Made by a program: the position numbers and the translations under genes
Shown here: piece by piece, positions 7,892 to 16,238 of the stretch
Layout: each line of letters begins with the position of its first letter
How positions within the stretch are numbered: the first letter of the stretch is position 1
Notes under the pieces: generated by a model
What the model was told of the DNA's origin: nothing
The model's database searches: none
What the model saw: only the letters and a program-made list of their open reading frames with translations
Source of the DNA: Maritalea sp051251695
GTDB taxonomy: Bacteria > Pseudomonadota > Alphaproteobacteria > Rhizobiales > Devosiaceae
DNA: 64,000 nt
Assembly (NCBI RefSeq): GCF_051251695.1
Contig: NZ_JBPOEU010000014.1
Coordinates: forward strand, 51,581-115,580
Direction: 5' to 3'

Positions 7892-8790
7892 TGCATGCGC
7901 TCCTTAAAGTCAGCGTGCATTTCGCCAAGATGGCCTTCAGCTTGACGTGTTTCGCAGTAATCACTGTCTGAACAAACGAACATGTGACCGCCGTTATCGT
8001 CTAAAATAACTTCGTCAAAATAGACGTCTTTTGCGCCGCACATGGCACAAGACGTGTTTGGCCATTCTTGGATTTTGAACGGATGATCCTCAAAATCCAA
8101 ACTGACAACATCAGTAAACGGCGGCAGCGCATAGATACGCTTTTCACGACCTGCGCCGAACAGTTGCAACGCCCGGTTGTTGTGCATTTTTGGGTTGTCG
8201 AATTTTGGTGTTGGTGAAGGGTCCATCACATATCTGCCTTCAACCATCACGGGGTAGGCATAAGTTGTTGCGATGTGGCCGTGGGTGGCAATGTCTTCGT
8301 AAAGTTTCACATGCATCAAGCCATATTCAGATAAGGCATGCATTTTACGGGTTTCAGTTTCCCGTGGCTCTAGGAACCGAAGTGGTTCGGGGATTGGTAC
8401 CTGAAACACGAGGACCTGATCATCACGCAGTGCTTCCTCGGGAATACGGTGACGGGTTTGAATGACGGAAGCATCTGATGTCTTCATGGTCATTTCTACG
8501 TCGGCAGTTACCGCAAAGAAATTCCTGATCGCAACAGCGTTGGTGGTGTCGTCTGAACCCTGATCGATCACTTTTAAAATGTCATCCGGACCAAGAATTG
8601 AAGCCGTCACCTGCACGCCGCCAGTTCCCCATCCATAAGGCATGGGCATTTCGCGGGCTGCGAACGGGACTTGATATCCCGGGATCGCGATGCCTTTAAG
8701 AATGGCGCGACGGATCATGCGTTTTGTTTGCTCGTCAAGATAGGCGAAATTATACGCATCTTGGGTGTTGTCTAGTTCAGCGAGGCTCAT
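7888..8790 (-). CDS. phnJ: PhnJ: C-P lyase, radical SAM enzyme
   Basis: A 300-aa enzyme that cleaves the carbon-phosphorus bond of ribose 1-alkylphosphonate 5-phosphate, releasing the alkane and a cyclic ribose phosphate. The C-terminal cysteines form C-x2-C-x21-C-x5-C (from SCAMC to DYC), exactly the spacing of the four key cysteines of E. coli PhnJ, which hold the 4Fe-4S cluster and the catalytic thiyl residue. The N-terminal part has the conserved GYQVPFAAREMPMPYGWGTGG-type region. It overlaps phnI and phnK by four bases (ATGA) on each side. This is the marker gene that makes the whole operon a C-P lyase locus. Confidence 0.97.
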   Translation of the reverse strand: MSLAELDNTQDAYNFAYLDEQTKRMIRRAILKGIAIPGYQVPFAAREMPMPYGWGTGGVQVTASILGPDDILKVIDQGSDDTTNAVAIRNFFAVTADVEMTMKTSDASVIQTRHRIPEEALRDDQVLVFQVPIPEPLRFLEPRETETRKMHALSEYGLMHVKLYEDIATHGHIATTYAYPVMVEGRYVMDPSPTPKFDNPKMHNNRALQLFGAGREKRIYALPPFTDVVSLDFEDHPFKIQEWPNTSCAMCGAKDVYFDEVILDDNGGHMFVCSDSDYCETRQAEGHLGEMHADFKERMQ

Positions 8791-9899
8791 TCTGCTGCCT
8801 CCATGTTTGTGCTGTTTTCGTCAGATTGTTGGTTCGCCCAAAACTCGTCAGACATGGTGCGGATGAGGTCCAATTCAGCTTGGAAATCCACATAGTGAGG
8901 AAGTTTGAGATGTTCAACAAAGCCTGTTGCTTGAATATTGTCCGAGTGGGACAGAACGAATTCTTGGTCTTGTGCGGGGGCCGCCAATTCTTCGCCTAGC
9001 TCTTCCCAACGCAGGGCGCGGTCAACCAAAGCCATCGACATGGCTTTACGTTCTGCATGGCCAAACACAAGTCCGTATCCACGGGTAAATTGTGGTGGGG
9101 CTTTTTCACTGCCTTGGAATTGATTGATCATTTGGCATTCAGTGACGTTGATTTTGCCGATCGGCACTTCAAAGCCTAACTCTTCAGCAAAAAACTCTAC
9201 TTCAACTTCGCCCATGCGAATTTCGCCAGCGAATGGGTGGGTTCTGGCGAACCCGCGTTGCGTTGAATAACCAAGGGCGAGCAAAAAGCCTTCGTCGCCA
9301 CGTGCTAAGTTTTGAAGCCGTAAATCGCGATTTGCGGGGAAATCAAGCGGCGCGCGGGTTAGATCGCCAACCTCTTCGCCCTTTGCGAGTTGGAGATCAG
9401 GTTCCATCATTCCAGCAGCGCCTAACAAGTCAGAAACCCTTGGGGTGTCTTCTGCAATAACGTCTGAGACTTCAGGCGCATCAGACGGTTTTTCTGCGTC
9501 ATAAGCAAAATCGATCAAGCGATGGGAATAGTCAAATGTTGGCCCTAGAACTTGGCCACCAGGCAGGTCTTTGAACGTCGCGGAAATACGACGAGAAATC
9601 AGCATTTCATCGGTTTGAATTGGCTTTGAATATCCAAATCTTGGCAAGGTGGTGCGATAGGCGCGAATGAGAAAGATCGCCTCGATCAAATCACCCTGTG
9701 CTTGACGAATGGCGATGGCTGCAAGTTCGCGATCATAGAGCGAGCCTTCGCCCATCACGCGGTCAACCGCAAAGCCAAGCTGCTCGACAATTTGTGCGGT
9801 GGCGAGGCCGGGCACATTTGGATTGCCACGTCGTTTAGCGGCAAAAAGCTTGTGTGCATTTTTGATGGCTTTTTCGCCACCTTTTACAGCAACATACAT
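8787..9899 (-). CDS. phnI: PhnI: C-P lyase core subunit, nucleosidase
   Basis: A 370-aa subunit of the PhnGHIJ core. With PhnG, PhnH and PhnL it couples the phosphonate to the ribose of ATP with loss of adenine. The sequence begins MYVAVKGGEKAI and contains GDLIEAIFLIRAYRTTLPRFGY, both typical of PhnI. Its ATG immediately follows the phnH stop with no gap, and its end overlaps phnJ. There is no sign of damage. Confidence 0.96.
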   Translation of the reverse strand: MYVAVKGGEKAIKNAHKLFAAKRRGNPNVPGLATAQIVEQLGFAVDRVMGEGSLYDRELAAIAIRQAQGDLIEAIFLIRAYRTTLPRFGYSKPIQTDEMLISRRISATFKDLPGGQVLGPTFDYSHRLIDFAYDAEKPSDAPEVSDVIAEDTPRVSDLLGAAGMMEPDLQLAKGEEVGDLTRAPLDFPANRDLRLQNLARGDEGFLLALGYSTQRGFARTHPFAGEIRMGEVEVEFFAEELGFEVPIGKINVTECQMINQFQGSEKAPPQFTRGYGLVFGHAERKAMSMALVDRALRWEELGEELAAPAQDQEFVLSHSDNIQATGFVEHLKLPHYVDFQAELDLIRTMSDEFWANQQSDENSTNMEAAE

Positions 9900-10511
9900 T
9901 TAAGCGGTCTCCGCGTTGAGATTTATTTTGGTTGAGCGTGGCAGGCAGGCGAGCTGGCTATCGGTTGCAAAAATGAAATCCAAACCCCGTGGGAAGAGTT
10001 GATTGTTTGCTTGCGCCTGTGTCCAAAAATCATTTGGTAGGCCTGCAACATTTAGATCTGTTGTGAACTCAATACCGGGGCCGCTCAGGCGAACATCATT
10101 TTGATTGGCTAGCGCATCCACCTGAATGATCAATGTGGTTGAACGGTCTGGATATTCATCTGTGCCAAGGGCGAAGTCTGACAGGTTGCCAATTAGGGTC
10201 GGCTCTGAAATCAACGCGAACTGTGCGTCTTTTTTGCTTTCAACAATGGGTGCGCTGGTGTGAAAGGCGATGAACTTTCGAGCGTCGTCATTTTGAGCCA
10301 GATTTTCATCAAGCCAAACCGTGCTGTCAAAGTCACAAAGCGTGAGGGTCAGCATTGCCATTGTGGGATTAAGAGGTGCAGGCGCCGTTATCGGTTTTGG
10401 ACTATCAACGATTTTGCCCGGTCTCGCCATCGCATCCATTGTGGCGCGAAAGCTGGCTTGCGAGTCTATTGCGAGGTCGGAAAAACCTGAGTGAAGAGTT
10501 TGAGTTTGCAT
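9900..10511 (-). CDS. phnH: PhnH: C-P lyase core subunit
   Basis: A 203-aa subunit of the PhnGHIJ complex, recognised by the N-terminal LHSGFSDLAIDSQASFRATMDAMARPG-type region and by LSGPGIE and WLDE segments. PhnH has a PLP-transferase-like fold without PLP chemistry in known structures. Its ATG overlaps the phnG stop by one base (TGATG), and phnI starts directly after its stop. Confidence 0.95.
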   Translation of the reverse strand: MQTQTLHSGFSDLAIDSQASFRATMDAMARPGKIVDSPKPITAPAPLNPTMAMLTLTLCDFDSTVWLDENLAQNDDARKFIAFHTSAPIVESKKDAQFALISEPTLIGNLSDFALGTDEYPDRSTTLIIQVDALANQNDVRLSGPGIEFTTDLNVAGLPNDFWTQAQANNQLFPRGLDFIFATDSQLACLPRSTKINLNAETA

Positions 10512-10969
10512 CAGTCGTCTCCGCGCACAAGAGTGAAGAAGTCGACTTTGGTGGCTGCCGCTTCTTGTTTGGATTTTGTGGTTTTGTCATCCAGCAATTG
10601 GGCGCATGGGGCGATGATGTCGTTTTCCACCTGAGGTTTAAGCGCCGGATTTTGCCAAGCTGCATCGAAAAATGCGCTAATGGCTGCTTTGCGTTGATTG
10701 CGACCATGGCAATAGGCGTGGCCTATCTCACCTGTATCAAGGGTGACGGCGGCACGGGTTACACTAATTTCGCCCAAATTAAATGGAGCCCCGCCGCCGC
10801 CAATGCGCCCGCGCGCCATCACCAGTCCGGTTTCTGGCTTGCGGGCAAACTGCCAATCTGGCTTGTTTGCGAAGGAATTATATTTTTCTTCAAGCAGATC
10901 TGCGTCCGTATGGGCGAGTACTTTCATAACCCGCTGGCGTTCGATCTGTTGTTGCGCTGTGTCAGTCAT
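10511..10969 (-). CDS. phnG: PhnG: C-P lyase core subunit, first gene of the operon
   Basis: A 152-aa subunit of the C-P lyase core, with the PhnG pattern RQRVMKVLAH near the start, a conserved GLVMARGRIGGGGAPFNLGE loop and TRAAVTLDTGEIGHAYCHGRN in the middle. It is the promoter-proximal gene of the minus-strand operon phnGHIJKL-DUF1045-phnMN-acetyltransferase. It diverges from phnF across about 175 bases that hold operator-like palindromes, so PhnF probably represses it. Confidence 0.95.
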   Translation of the reverse strand: MTDTAQQQIERQRVMKVLAHTDADLLEEKYNSFANKPDWQFARKPETGLVMARGRIGGGGAPFNLGEISVTRAAVTLDTGEIGHAYCHGRNQRKAAISAFFDAAWQNPALKPQVENDIIAPCAQLLDDKTTKSKQEAAATKVDFFTLVRGDD

Positions 10970-11065
10970 ATTGCTGTTGCACTTTTCGCTGTTAAAGGTG
11001 CTGGTTCTAAATTTCGAGGCAGTGGATATCAGGTGATGTGATATTTGTCTATATTAAAAGTATAC

Positions 11066-11079
11066 ATTTGTATACAAAT
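11066..11079. promoter_or_regulatory. Perfect 14-bp palindrome, candidate PhnF operator
   Basis: ATTTGTATACAAAT is a perfect palindrome in the gap between phnG and phnF. It sits among other AT-rich half-similar sites: AAAGTATAC just left of it and AGTATAGGCTATT to its right (about 11083-11095). GntR/HutC-family repressors often bind GT-x-TA-TA-x-AC-like palindromes, and this one has that form. The location between the regulator and the operon it is expected to control makes it the best operator candidate; binding is inferred. Confidence 0.6.
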
Positions 11080-11144
11080 ATTAGTATAGGCTATTAAGGT
11101 GCAAAATTATTGCGTTTGAATGACAGTTGGAAAATGAGTTCTGT

Positions 11145-11879
11145 ATGAGCGGTGTAAAAGAGATTGAACGAGGCAGGGGCGTTTCCCTTTGGCGGCAAAT
11201 TGCGGAGCGTTTGCAATCTGATGTTGCAGCGGCAGTTTATCCGGCAGGTAGCCAATTGCCGACGGAGTTGGAACTTGCGCAAAAATATGGCGTGAACCGG
11301 CACACGGTTCGCCGCGCCATTGGTTCATTGTCAGAGACCGGCATTTTAAGTGCAACACGGGGGCGGGGCACCTTTGTTGCAGAACGTACGATTAGTTATC
11401 CCATTTCGTCCCGCACGCGTTTTTCAGAAATTGTTTCCTCGAACAAACGCCAGCCCGGTGGGCGTTTGATCTCTTCTGGGGAGGAGGCCGCGAGTGCTGA
11501 AGTTGCGCAGCGGCTTTCGATAGAAGAAGGTGTTTTGGTCACGAGGGGGGAAACCCTTCGAGTGGCCGACGGGAGACCTATTACTGTTGGAACCTATTGG
11601 ATCAATAAGAAACTGATCCCAAATTTTATCGCTGACTATGCCGAATTGGGTTCGGTTAGTGAGGTGTTTGAACGGGCGGGGTTTAGTGAATATCGCCGGC
11701 AAAAATCTTGGGTTGCCGCCATTCCGGCAAGCGCGCATGACGCCGCGTTAATGCAGGTACCGGTCGGGGATCCTTTGTTGGAAGTCTATAGCGTCAATGT
11801 TTCCGAATCGGGACAGCCCTTGCAATATACAAGGGCACGTTTTCGTGGGGACGTTGTGCAGCTTGAAGTGGAGAACTAG
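11145..11879 (+). CDS. phnF: PhnF: GntR-family (HutC subfamily) phosphonate regulator
   Basis: A 244-aa transcription factor. The N-terminal winged helix (LWRQIAERLQSDV, ELELAQKYGVNRHTVRRAI, RGRGTFVAE) covers residues 10-80 and a UTRA ligand-binding domain fills the rest, ending in VNVSESGQPLQYTRARFRGD. The chosen start MSGVKEIERG at 11145 fits the family N-terminus; an upstream in-frame TTG at 11127 is less likely. It is divergent from phnG and leads the phnC-D-E1-E2 side. The stop codon lies within a perfect 11-bp inverted repeat that may end or stabilise the phnF transcript. Confidence 0.92.
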   Translation: MSGVKEIERGRGVSLWRQIAERLQSDVAAAVYPAGSQLPTELELAQKYGVNRHTVRRAIGSLSETGILSATRGRGTFVAERTISYPISSRTRFSEIVSSNKRQPGGRLISSGEEAASAEVAQRLSIEEGVLVTRGETLRVADGRPITVGTYWINKKLIPNFIADYAELGSVSEVFERAGFSEYRRQKSWVAAIPASAHDAALMQVPVGDPLLEVYSVNVSESGQPLQYTRARFRGDVVQLEVEN

Positions 11880-11902
11880 ACTTTTCAGTTTAAAAGTCTA
11901 GT
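11875..11902 (+). terminator. 11-bp perfect inverted repeat overlapping the phnF stop codon
   Basis: ACTAGACTTTT (11875-11885) and AAAAGTCTAGT (11892-11902) form an 11-bp stem with a 6-base loop. The first arm includes the phnF TAG. The 3' flank (TTGTTAG) is only weakly T-rich, so it may be a weak terminator, an mRNA 3'-end stabiliser, or a processing site separating phnF from phnC. Confidence 0.5.
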
Positions 11903-11921
11903 TTGTTAGTCATTCACAGAA

Positions 11922-11939
11922 CTGACACATAAACGACAT
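11922..11939 (+). promoter_or_regulatory. Weak Pho-box-like direct repeat upstream of phnC
   Basis: CTGACAC-ATAA-ACGACAT has the 7+4+7 layout of a PhoB box (two CTGTCAT-like heptamers on an 11-base period) with 5/7 and 4/7 matches. It lies 58 bases before phnC, where phosphate control of phosphonate uptake would be expected. An overlapping dyad ACATAAA/TTTATGT (11927-11947) is an alternative reading. Confidence 0.25.
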
Positions 11940-11996
11940 TTTTATGTAAAGCAGCATCGTTAGGTAGGGCGCAAACAAATTGTAAGGCGTCCATAA

Positions 11997-12851
11997 ATGC
12001 TCAAGCTATCTGGTGTAACACGTCGCTTCGGCGAAAAAACTGCGGTTGGCGATGTCACCCTTAATATCGCTGAAGGCGAAATGGTTGGGGTGATTGGTTC
12101 TTCGGGGGCAGGCAAGTCGACCTTGTTGCGCATGATCAATCGATTGATCGATGTAAGTGACGGCGAAATCGCATTTGATGGCCAACAAGTGTCATCTTTA
12201 AAGGGGCAACCCCTCCGTGATTGGCAACGCGATTGCGCGATGATTTTCCAGCAGTTCAACTTGGTGCCGCGTTTAGACGTTCTTACCAATGTGATGTTGG
12301 GCCGTCTTAATAGACGCAATACATTTTCTTCTCTTATCAAACATTTTGGCGAAGACGAGCAGCTGATGGCGCTTGAAGCGTTGGAGCGTTTGGGTATTGC
12401 GCAAACAGCCGTGCAACGCGCCGGAACGCTTTCAGGTGGTCAACAGCAACGCGTTGCGATCGCGCGCGCCCTTGTTCAATCGCCAAAAGTTATCTTGGCT
12501 GACGAGCCCATTGCTTCTCTTGATCCCAAGAATGCTCAGGTGGTGATGGATTCCCTAAGAGCCATCAATGAAGATGATGGCATCACGGTCATTACCAACC
12601 TGCATACATTGGATACAGCGCGCAACTATTGCGAGCGTATTATTGGCATGAGCCAAGGCAAAGTGGTTTTTGATGGTGGGCCAGATGATCTCACCACAGA
12701 AGCCGCGCAACAGATTTACGGTGCTGACGGTCTGAAGGATGCTTTTTCAGAAAGCATGACCTCGACGTCCATCGATTTGCCAAGTGGCAAAAAGAAAAAA
12801 CCAAATTCACCAGTTTACGACGGCTCTGAAGGTCACGTCACCCTCAACTGA
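11997..12851 (+). CDS. phnC: PhnC: phosphonate ABC transporter ATP-binding protein
   Basis: A 284-aa ATPase energising phosphonate import. Walker A GSSGAGKS is at 34-41, the signature LSGGQQQR at 145-152, and Walker B with the catalytic glutamate (ILADEPIASLD) near 166-176. A lysine-rich tail beyond residue 255 is longer than in E. coli PhnC. It begins the uptake part of the locus and is followed 54 bases later by phnD. Confidence 0.96.
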   Translation: MLKLSGVTRRFGEKTAVGDVTLNIAEGEMVGVIGSSGAGKSTLLRMINRLIDVSDGEIAFDGQQVSSLKGQPLRDWQRDCAMIFQQFNLVPRLDVLTNVMLGRLNRRNTFSSLIKHFGEDEQLMALEALERLGIAQTAVQRAGTLSGGQQQRVAIARALVQSPKVILADEPIASLDPKNAQVVMDSLRAINEDDGITVITNLHTLDTARNYCERIIGMSQGKVVFDGGPDDLTTEAAQQIYGADGLKDAFSESMTSTSIDLPSGKKKKPNSPVYDGSEGHVTLN

Positions 12852-12905
12852 GCTAAATGGCCGTCGCAAAGAACGACCGATACGCATCCTCAAAGGAGAA
12901 CCCAC

Positions 12906-13811
12906 ATGAATGCGATCCGTACCCTTACTGTTGCAGCTGTTGTTGCTGCTTCATTCTCAACTTCTGCTATGGCGCTCGACACTTTCCGTGTTGGCATTCT
13001 TGGCGGCGAAAACGAAGCTGACCGTCTTCGCAACAACCAGTGCCTGATCGACCTTTTGCCATCAGCAATTGGCGTTAAAGAAGTTAAATTGTTTCCAGCT
13101 GCTGATTATGATGGCGTTATCCAAGGCCTTCTTGGTGGCACATTGGATTATGCTGAGCTTGGCGCTTCTGGTTATGCTGCTGTTCACTTGAAAGACGAAA
13201 ACGCTGTTGATCCAATTTTGACAACGCAGCAAACTGACGGCGCAACTGGCTATCACTCTTTGATGCTTGCTCTTGTTGATAGCGGCATTGAAAATATCGC
13301 GGACATGAAGGGCAAGCACCTTGGTTTTGCTGACCCCAACTCAACTTCTGGTTTCCTCGTTCCATCTGTTGCATTGCCTAAAGAATTGGGCATGGAATTG
13401 GACGAGTATTTCTCTGAAACATCATTTAATGGTGGTCACGAGAATAACGTTCTTGCGGTTCTTGACGGCAAAATCGACGCTGGTGTGACGTGGTCATCAG
13501 GTGTTGGCGAATATTCTGAAGGTTACACTTCAGGCAACGTGCGTAAGATGGTTGATAAAGGCCTTCTTGACATGGAAGACGTTAAAGAAATCTGGCGTTC
13601 GCCTTTGATCCCGAACGGCCCAATTGTTGTTCGTAGCGATCTTGATGCAGACGTTCGCGCAAAATTCAAAGCGTTCATGATGGCGTTGCCAAAATCAAAC
13701 CCTGATTGCTTCTCAGCAATTCAAGGTGGCTCTTACAACGGTTTTGTTGAAGTAGATCACTCTTTCTACGAAACAATCGTTGCTGCGCGTAAAGCAAAAA
13801 TCGGCGGCTAA
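12906..13811 (+). CDS. phnD: PhnD: periplasmic phosphonate-binding protein
   Basis: A 301-aa substrate-binding protein. A clear signal peptide (MNAIRTLTVAAVVAASFSTS, then AMA) is cleaved near residue 23. The mature protein has the PhnD/SsuA fold signatures: RVGILGGENEADRLRNN, YDGVIQGLLGGTLDYAELG, KGKHLGFADPNSTSGFLVP and WRSPLIPNGPIVVR. AAAGGAGAA lies just before the ATG. Its stop is followed by a strong hairpin (13830-13866), which would make phnD more abundant than the permeases. Confidence 0.96.
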   Translation: MNAIRTLTVAAVVAASFSTSAMALDTFRVGILGGENEADRLRNNQCLIDLLPSAIGVKEVKLFPAADYDGVIQGLLGGTLDYAELGASGYAAVHLKDENAVDPILTTQQTDGATGYHSLMLALVDSGIENIADMKGKHLGFADPNSTSGFLVPSVALPKELGMELDEYFSETSFNGGHENNVLAVLDGKIDAGVTWSSGVGEYSEGYTSGNVRKMVDKGLLDMEDVKEIWRSPLIPNGPIVVRSDLDADVRAKFKAFMMALPKSNPDCFSAIQGGSYNGFVEVDHSFYETIVAARKAKIGG

Positions 13812-13829
13812 TTGCTCGTCTTATCTTTT

Positions 13830-13866
13830 AAAGCCGGTCTTGCCCTTTTGGTGAGGCCGGTTTTTT
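13830..13866 (+). terminator. Intrinsic terminator/attenuator between phnD and phnE1
   Basis: AAAGCCGGTCTTGCC (13830-13844) pairs along 15 positions, allowing G-U, with GGTGAGGCCGGTTTT (13850-13864) around a CTTTT loop, and the 3' arm runs into TTTTTT. This is a good rho-independent terminator placed between the binding-protein gene and the permease genes of the same operon, so partial read-through is expected. Confidence 0.8.
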
Positions 13867-13890
13867 CTAAGCAAATTATTGGATAAAAAT

Positions 13891-14847
13891 ATGTCAGCGC
13901 ACGCGTCAAAGCTAAACCCGGCGAGCCAGAAAGTGTTCGAGCATTATCGTGAGCTCACACAGACAAGACGGCTTTATACGTTTTTGACCATTGGCATTTT
14001 GGGCGGTCTTTTGTTCGCTGCACTATGGTTTGCCCATGTGTCGAACTCGGGCAAGTTTCTTGACCGCATTCCCTATTTCTTCGACTTTGTGTTGAACTTT
14101 TTGCCGGACGAACCGATTGAGATTTTTCGGGCGCTGTTTGATTTGCCCTCGCCGTTGGCCGATGGTTCGCTAAAATATGATTACGAAGAAGGGCGTCACT
14201 ATGTGTTTGGCGACTTTTACATTCCTGAATATTTTTATGAGATGCTGGTAACGCTCAATATCGCGTTTATTTCGACCCTTTTGGGCGGCACGCTTGGGTT
14301 TTTCCTGTGCTTCTTTGCTTCGACAAACTTGGTGGGCGCTGGTGCGACACGGTTTGTCGTGCGCCGCATTATGGAAGTGTTGCGGGCCTTTCCTGAGATT
14401 GTGATTGCTGGGTTATTGGCCGCCATTTTGTCATTGGGTCCTATTGCGGCTGTTGCTGCTGTCTCCATCCATACAATTGGTGCGTTGGGTAAACTGTTTT
14501 TTGAAGCGGTTGAAAATGCAGATATGAAGGCCGAAGAGGGCCTGCGGGCTGCGGGGGCGAATTGGGTTGAGCGGGTGCGGTTCGGTATCGTTCCGCAAGT
14601 GCTGCCCAACTTTACATCATATTTTTTGCTGCGGGCTGAAATAAACGTGCGCGCCTCAACAATCATTGGTGCCGTTGGTGGTGGTGGTATTGGCGAGGTG
14701 TTCCGCCTCAGTCTTTCACGCGACCACGCGGCTAAAACTTACGCCATCGTATTGTTGCTATTCGTCACCGTGATGCTTGTTGATCAATTGTCAGGTTGGC
14801 TGCGTCGCAAACTGGTGGGCAGTCAAGCTTTCGAGTTTGGCGCGTAA
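13891..14847 (+). CDS. phnE: PhnE1: phosphonate ABC transporter permease
   Basis: A 318-aa inner-membrane permease. A first TM lies near residues 37-57, a periplasmic stretch follows, then the permease core with TMs from about 115 on. The EAA loop is visible in the region GLRAAGANWVERVRFGIVPQVLPNF. The ATG at 13891 is preferred over the in-frame TTG at 13879. It starts downstream of the phnD terminator and lies 14 bases before phnE2, with which it should form a heterodimer. Confidence 0.93.
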   Translation: MSAHASKLNPASQKVFEHYRELTQTRRLYTFLTIGILGGLLFAALWFAHVSNSGKFLDRIPYFFDFVLNFLPDEPIEIFRALFDLPSPLADGSLKYDYEEGRHYVFGDFYIPEYFYEMLVTLNIAFISTLLGGTLGFFLCFFASTNLVGAGATRFVVRRIMEVLRAFPEIVIAGLLAAILSLGPIAAVAAVSIHTIGALGKLFFEAVENADMKAEEGLRAAGANWVERVRFGIVPQVLPNFTSYFLLRAEINVRASTIIGAVGGGGIGEVFRLSLSRDHAAKTYAIVLLLFVTVMLVDQLSGWLRRKLVGSQAFEFGA

Positions 14848-14861
14848 AGGAGATTAGAAAA

Positions 14862-16208
14862 ATGGAAAAAGCAATCTCTCAACTTCGTCGCGATCAGCTT
14901 AAAGCGAAATATGCCGACGTTTTTCACAAAAGCCTTACGCAACGTATTACGCCCTACCTGGTTGGGTTTGGCTTGCTGGCCTACGTAATTTTTGCCTTTA
15001 TGTTTTTCAACATTGGCGGCGTTTTCGCCAACGCGAAATGGGACCGTGCGGGTCTTTACATGGCGGACTGGGTGAGCTGGCAAGCACAGCCAAAAATGCG
15101 CTTTAAAGATGGTGCCGTAGAGCTGCAATATCCTCGCTTTTCCCCACTGGGCGAGAACCCAAATCCTGATTGGGTCGCCCCACTTGAAAGTGGCGATGGA
15201 TATGCGGTGACATTTGGTTCAGCGCAAAATGCGGTTGAAGTCAGACCTGGTCTTGTGACCGTCATTTTGGATGGACAATCCCATTTCATAGAAGTGACCA
15301 AAGACGCAGCCTTGTTGGCCGCGGATGCCCCAGCCCTATTCAATGAAAAAAATGGCCGGGTGAAGGTTAGCTTTGGCTTTGAAGGCAATGTTGAAATTCG
15401 CAACACCCAAGTGCGTATTTGGCGCCGCTTCTGGGGTTGGGAAAATTTCTTCTTTGATCCTGCATCGCCCTTCTGGGGCAAGTCCGCGTCCGATGTAATT
15501 GGAACGATTTTTACTGGTGAACAGATCGATCCTGATCGCTCTAACCTCGCGTTGGCGTTTGATAATTTCCTTTATAATGCTGAATGGCAGCATATGGATG
15601 TGTTTATTAAACTGCTGCAAACCATCGTTATGGCGTTTGTGGGCACATTGTTTGCAGCTGTTTTGGCCTTTCCGTTGGCCTTTATTGCGGCGCGAAACAT
15701 CACCATGTCGGGCACCTCGAATTGGATGATGAAGCGGTTCTTCGACTTCCTGCGCTCGGTCGACATGCTGATTTGGGCGCTGTTTTTCACGCGGAGCTTT
15801 GGTCCCGGGCCACTCGCGGGGATTTCGGCGATCTTTTTCACCGATACTGGAACGCTAGGAAAACTCTATTCTGAGGCGCTGGAAAATGTGGATGATAAGC
15901 AGCGCGAGGGCGTGAAGTCTGTGGGTGCTGCACCCGCCGAAGTTCAACGGTTCGGCGTTGTGCCGCAGGTGTTGCCGCTGTTCGCCTCTCAGGCTTTGTA
16001 TTTCTGGGAATCCAACACGCGATCAGCAACGATTATTGGCGCCGTTGGGGCTGGTGGTATCGGTCTTAAATTGCTTGAAGCCATGCGCACTGGAACCGAC
16101 TGGGAAAATGTTGGCTATATGGTGATTTTGATCCTTATTGTTGTCTTTGCTTTTGACAATATTTCAAACCAGTTGCGTTCAAGATTGATCGGTAAAGAGG
16201 GGCATTAG
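14862..16208 (+). CDS. phnE: PhnE2: phosphonate ABC transporter permease with large periplasmic insert
   Basis: A 448-aa permease, longer than the usual 260-280 residues. After a first TM near residues 30-50 there is about 190 residues of predicted periplasmic sequence (from about 60 to 250), then the permease core with the EAA-like loop EGVKSVGAAPAEVQRFGVVPQVLP. Rhizobial PhnE2 proteins are commonly of this long form. AAAGGAG sits 9 bases before the ATG at 14862; the longer frame would overlap phnE1. The stop codon lies in the loop of a perfect hairpin. Confidence 0.92.
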   Translation: MEKAISQLRRDQLKAKYADVFHKSLTQRITPYLVGFGLLAYVIFAFMFFNIGGVFANAKWDRAGLYMADWVSWQAQPKMRFKDGAVELQYPRFSPLGENPNPDWVAPLESGDGYAVTFGSAQNAVEVRPGLVTVILDGQSHFIEVTKDAALLAADAPALFNEKNGRVKVSFGFEGNVEIRNTQVRIWRRFWGWENFFFDPASPFWGKSASDVIGTIFTGEQIDPDRSNLALAFDNFLYNAEWQHMDVFIKLLQTIVMAFVGTLFAAVLAFPLAFIAARNITMSGTSNWMMKRFFDFLRSVDMLIWALFFTRSFGPGPLAGISAIFFTDTGTLGKLYSEALENVDDKQREGVKSVGAAPAEVQRFGVVPQVLPLFASQALYFWESNTRSATIIGAVGAGGIGLKLLEAMRTGTDWENVGYMVILILIVVFAFDNISNQLRSRLIGKEGH

Positions 16209-16215
16209 CCCCTCT
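16196..16215 (+). terminator. 8-bp hairpin with tetraloop over the phnE2 stop
   Basis: AGAGGGGC-ATTA-GCCCCTCT is a perfect 8-bp GC-rich stem, with the phnE2 TAG at the loop and 3' arm junction. There is no T-run on the plus strand and a short TTT on the minus strand, so it may end the phnE2 message with Rho or exonuclease trimming, and may also serve the convergent DUF924 gene. Confidence 0.5.
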
Positions 16216-16238
16216 CGCCACAAGTTGGGTTCGTTGCC

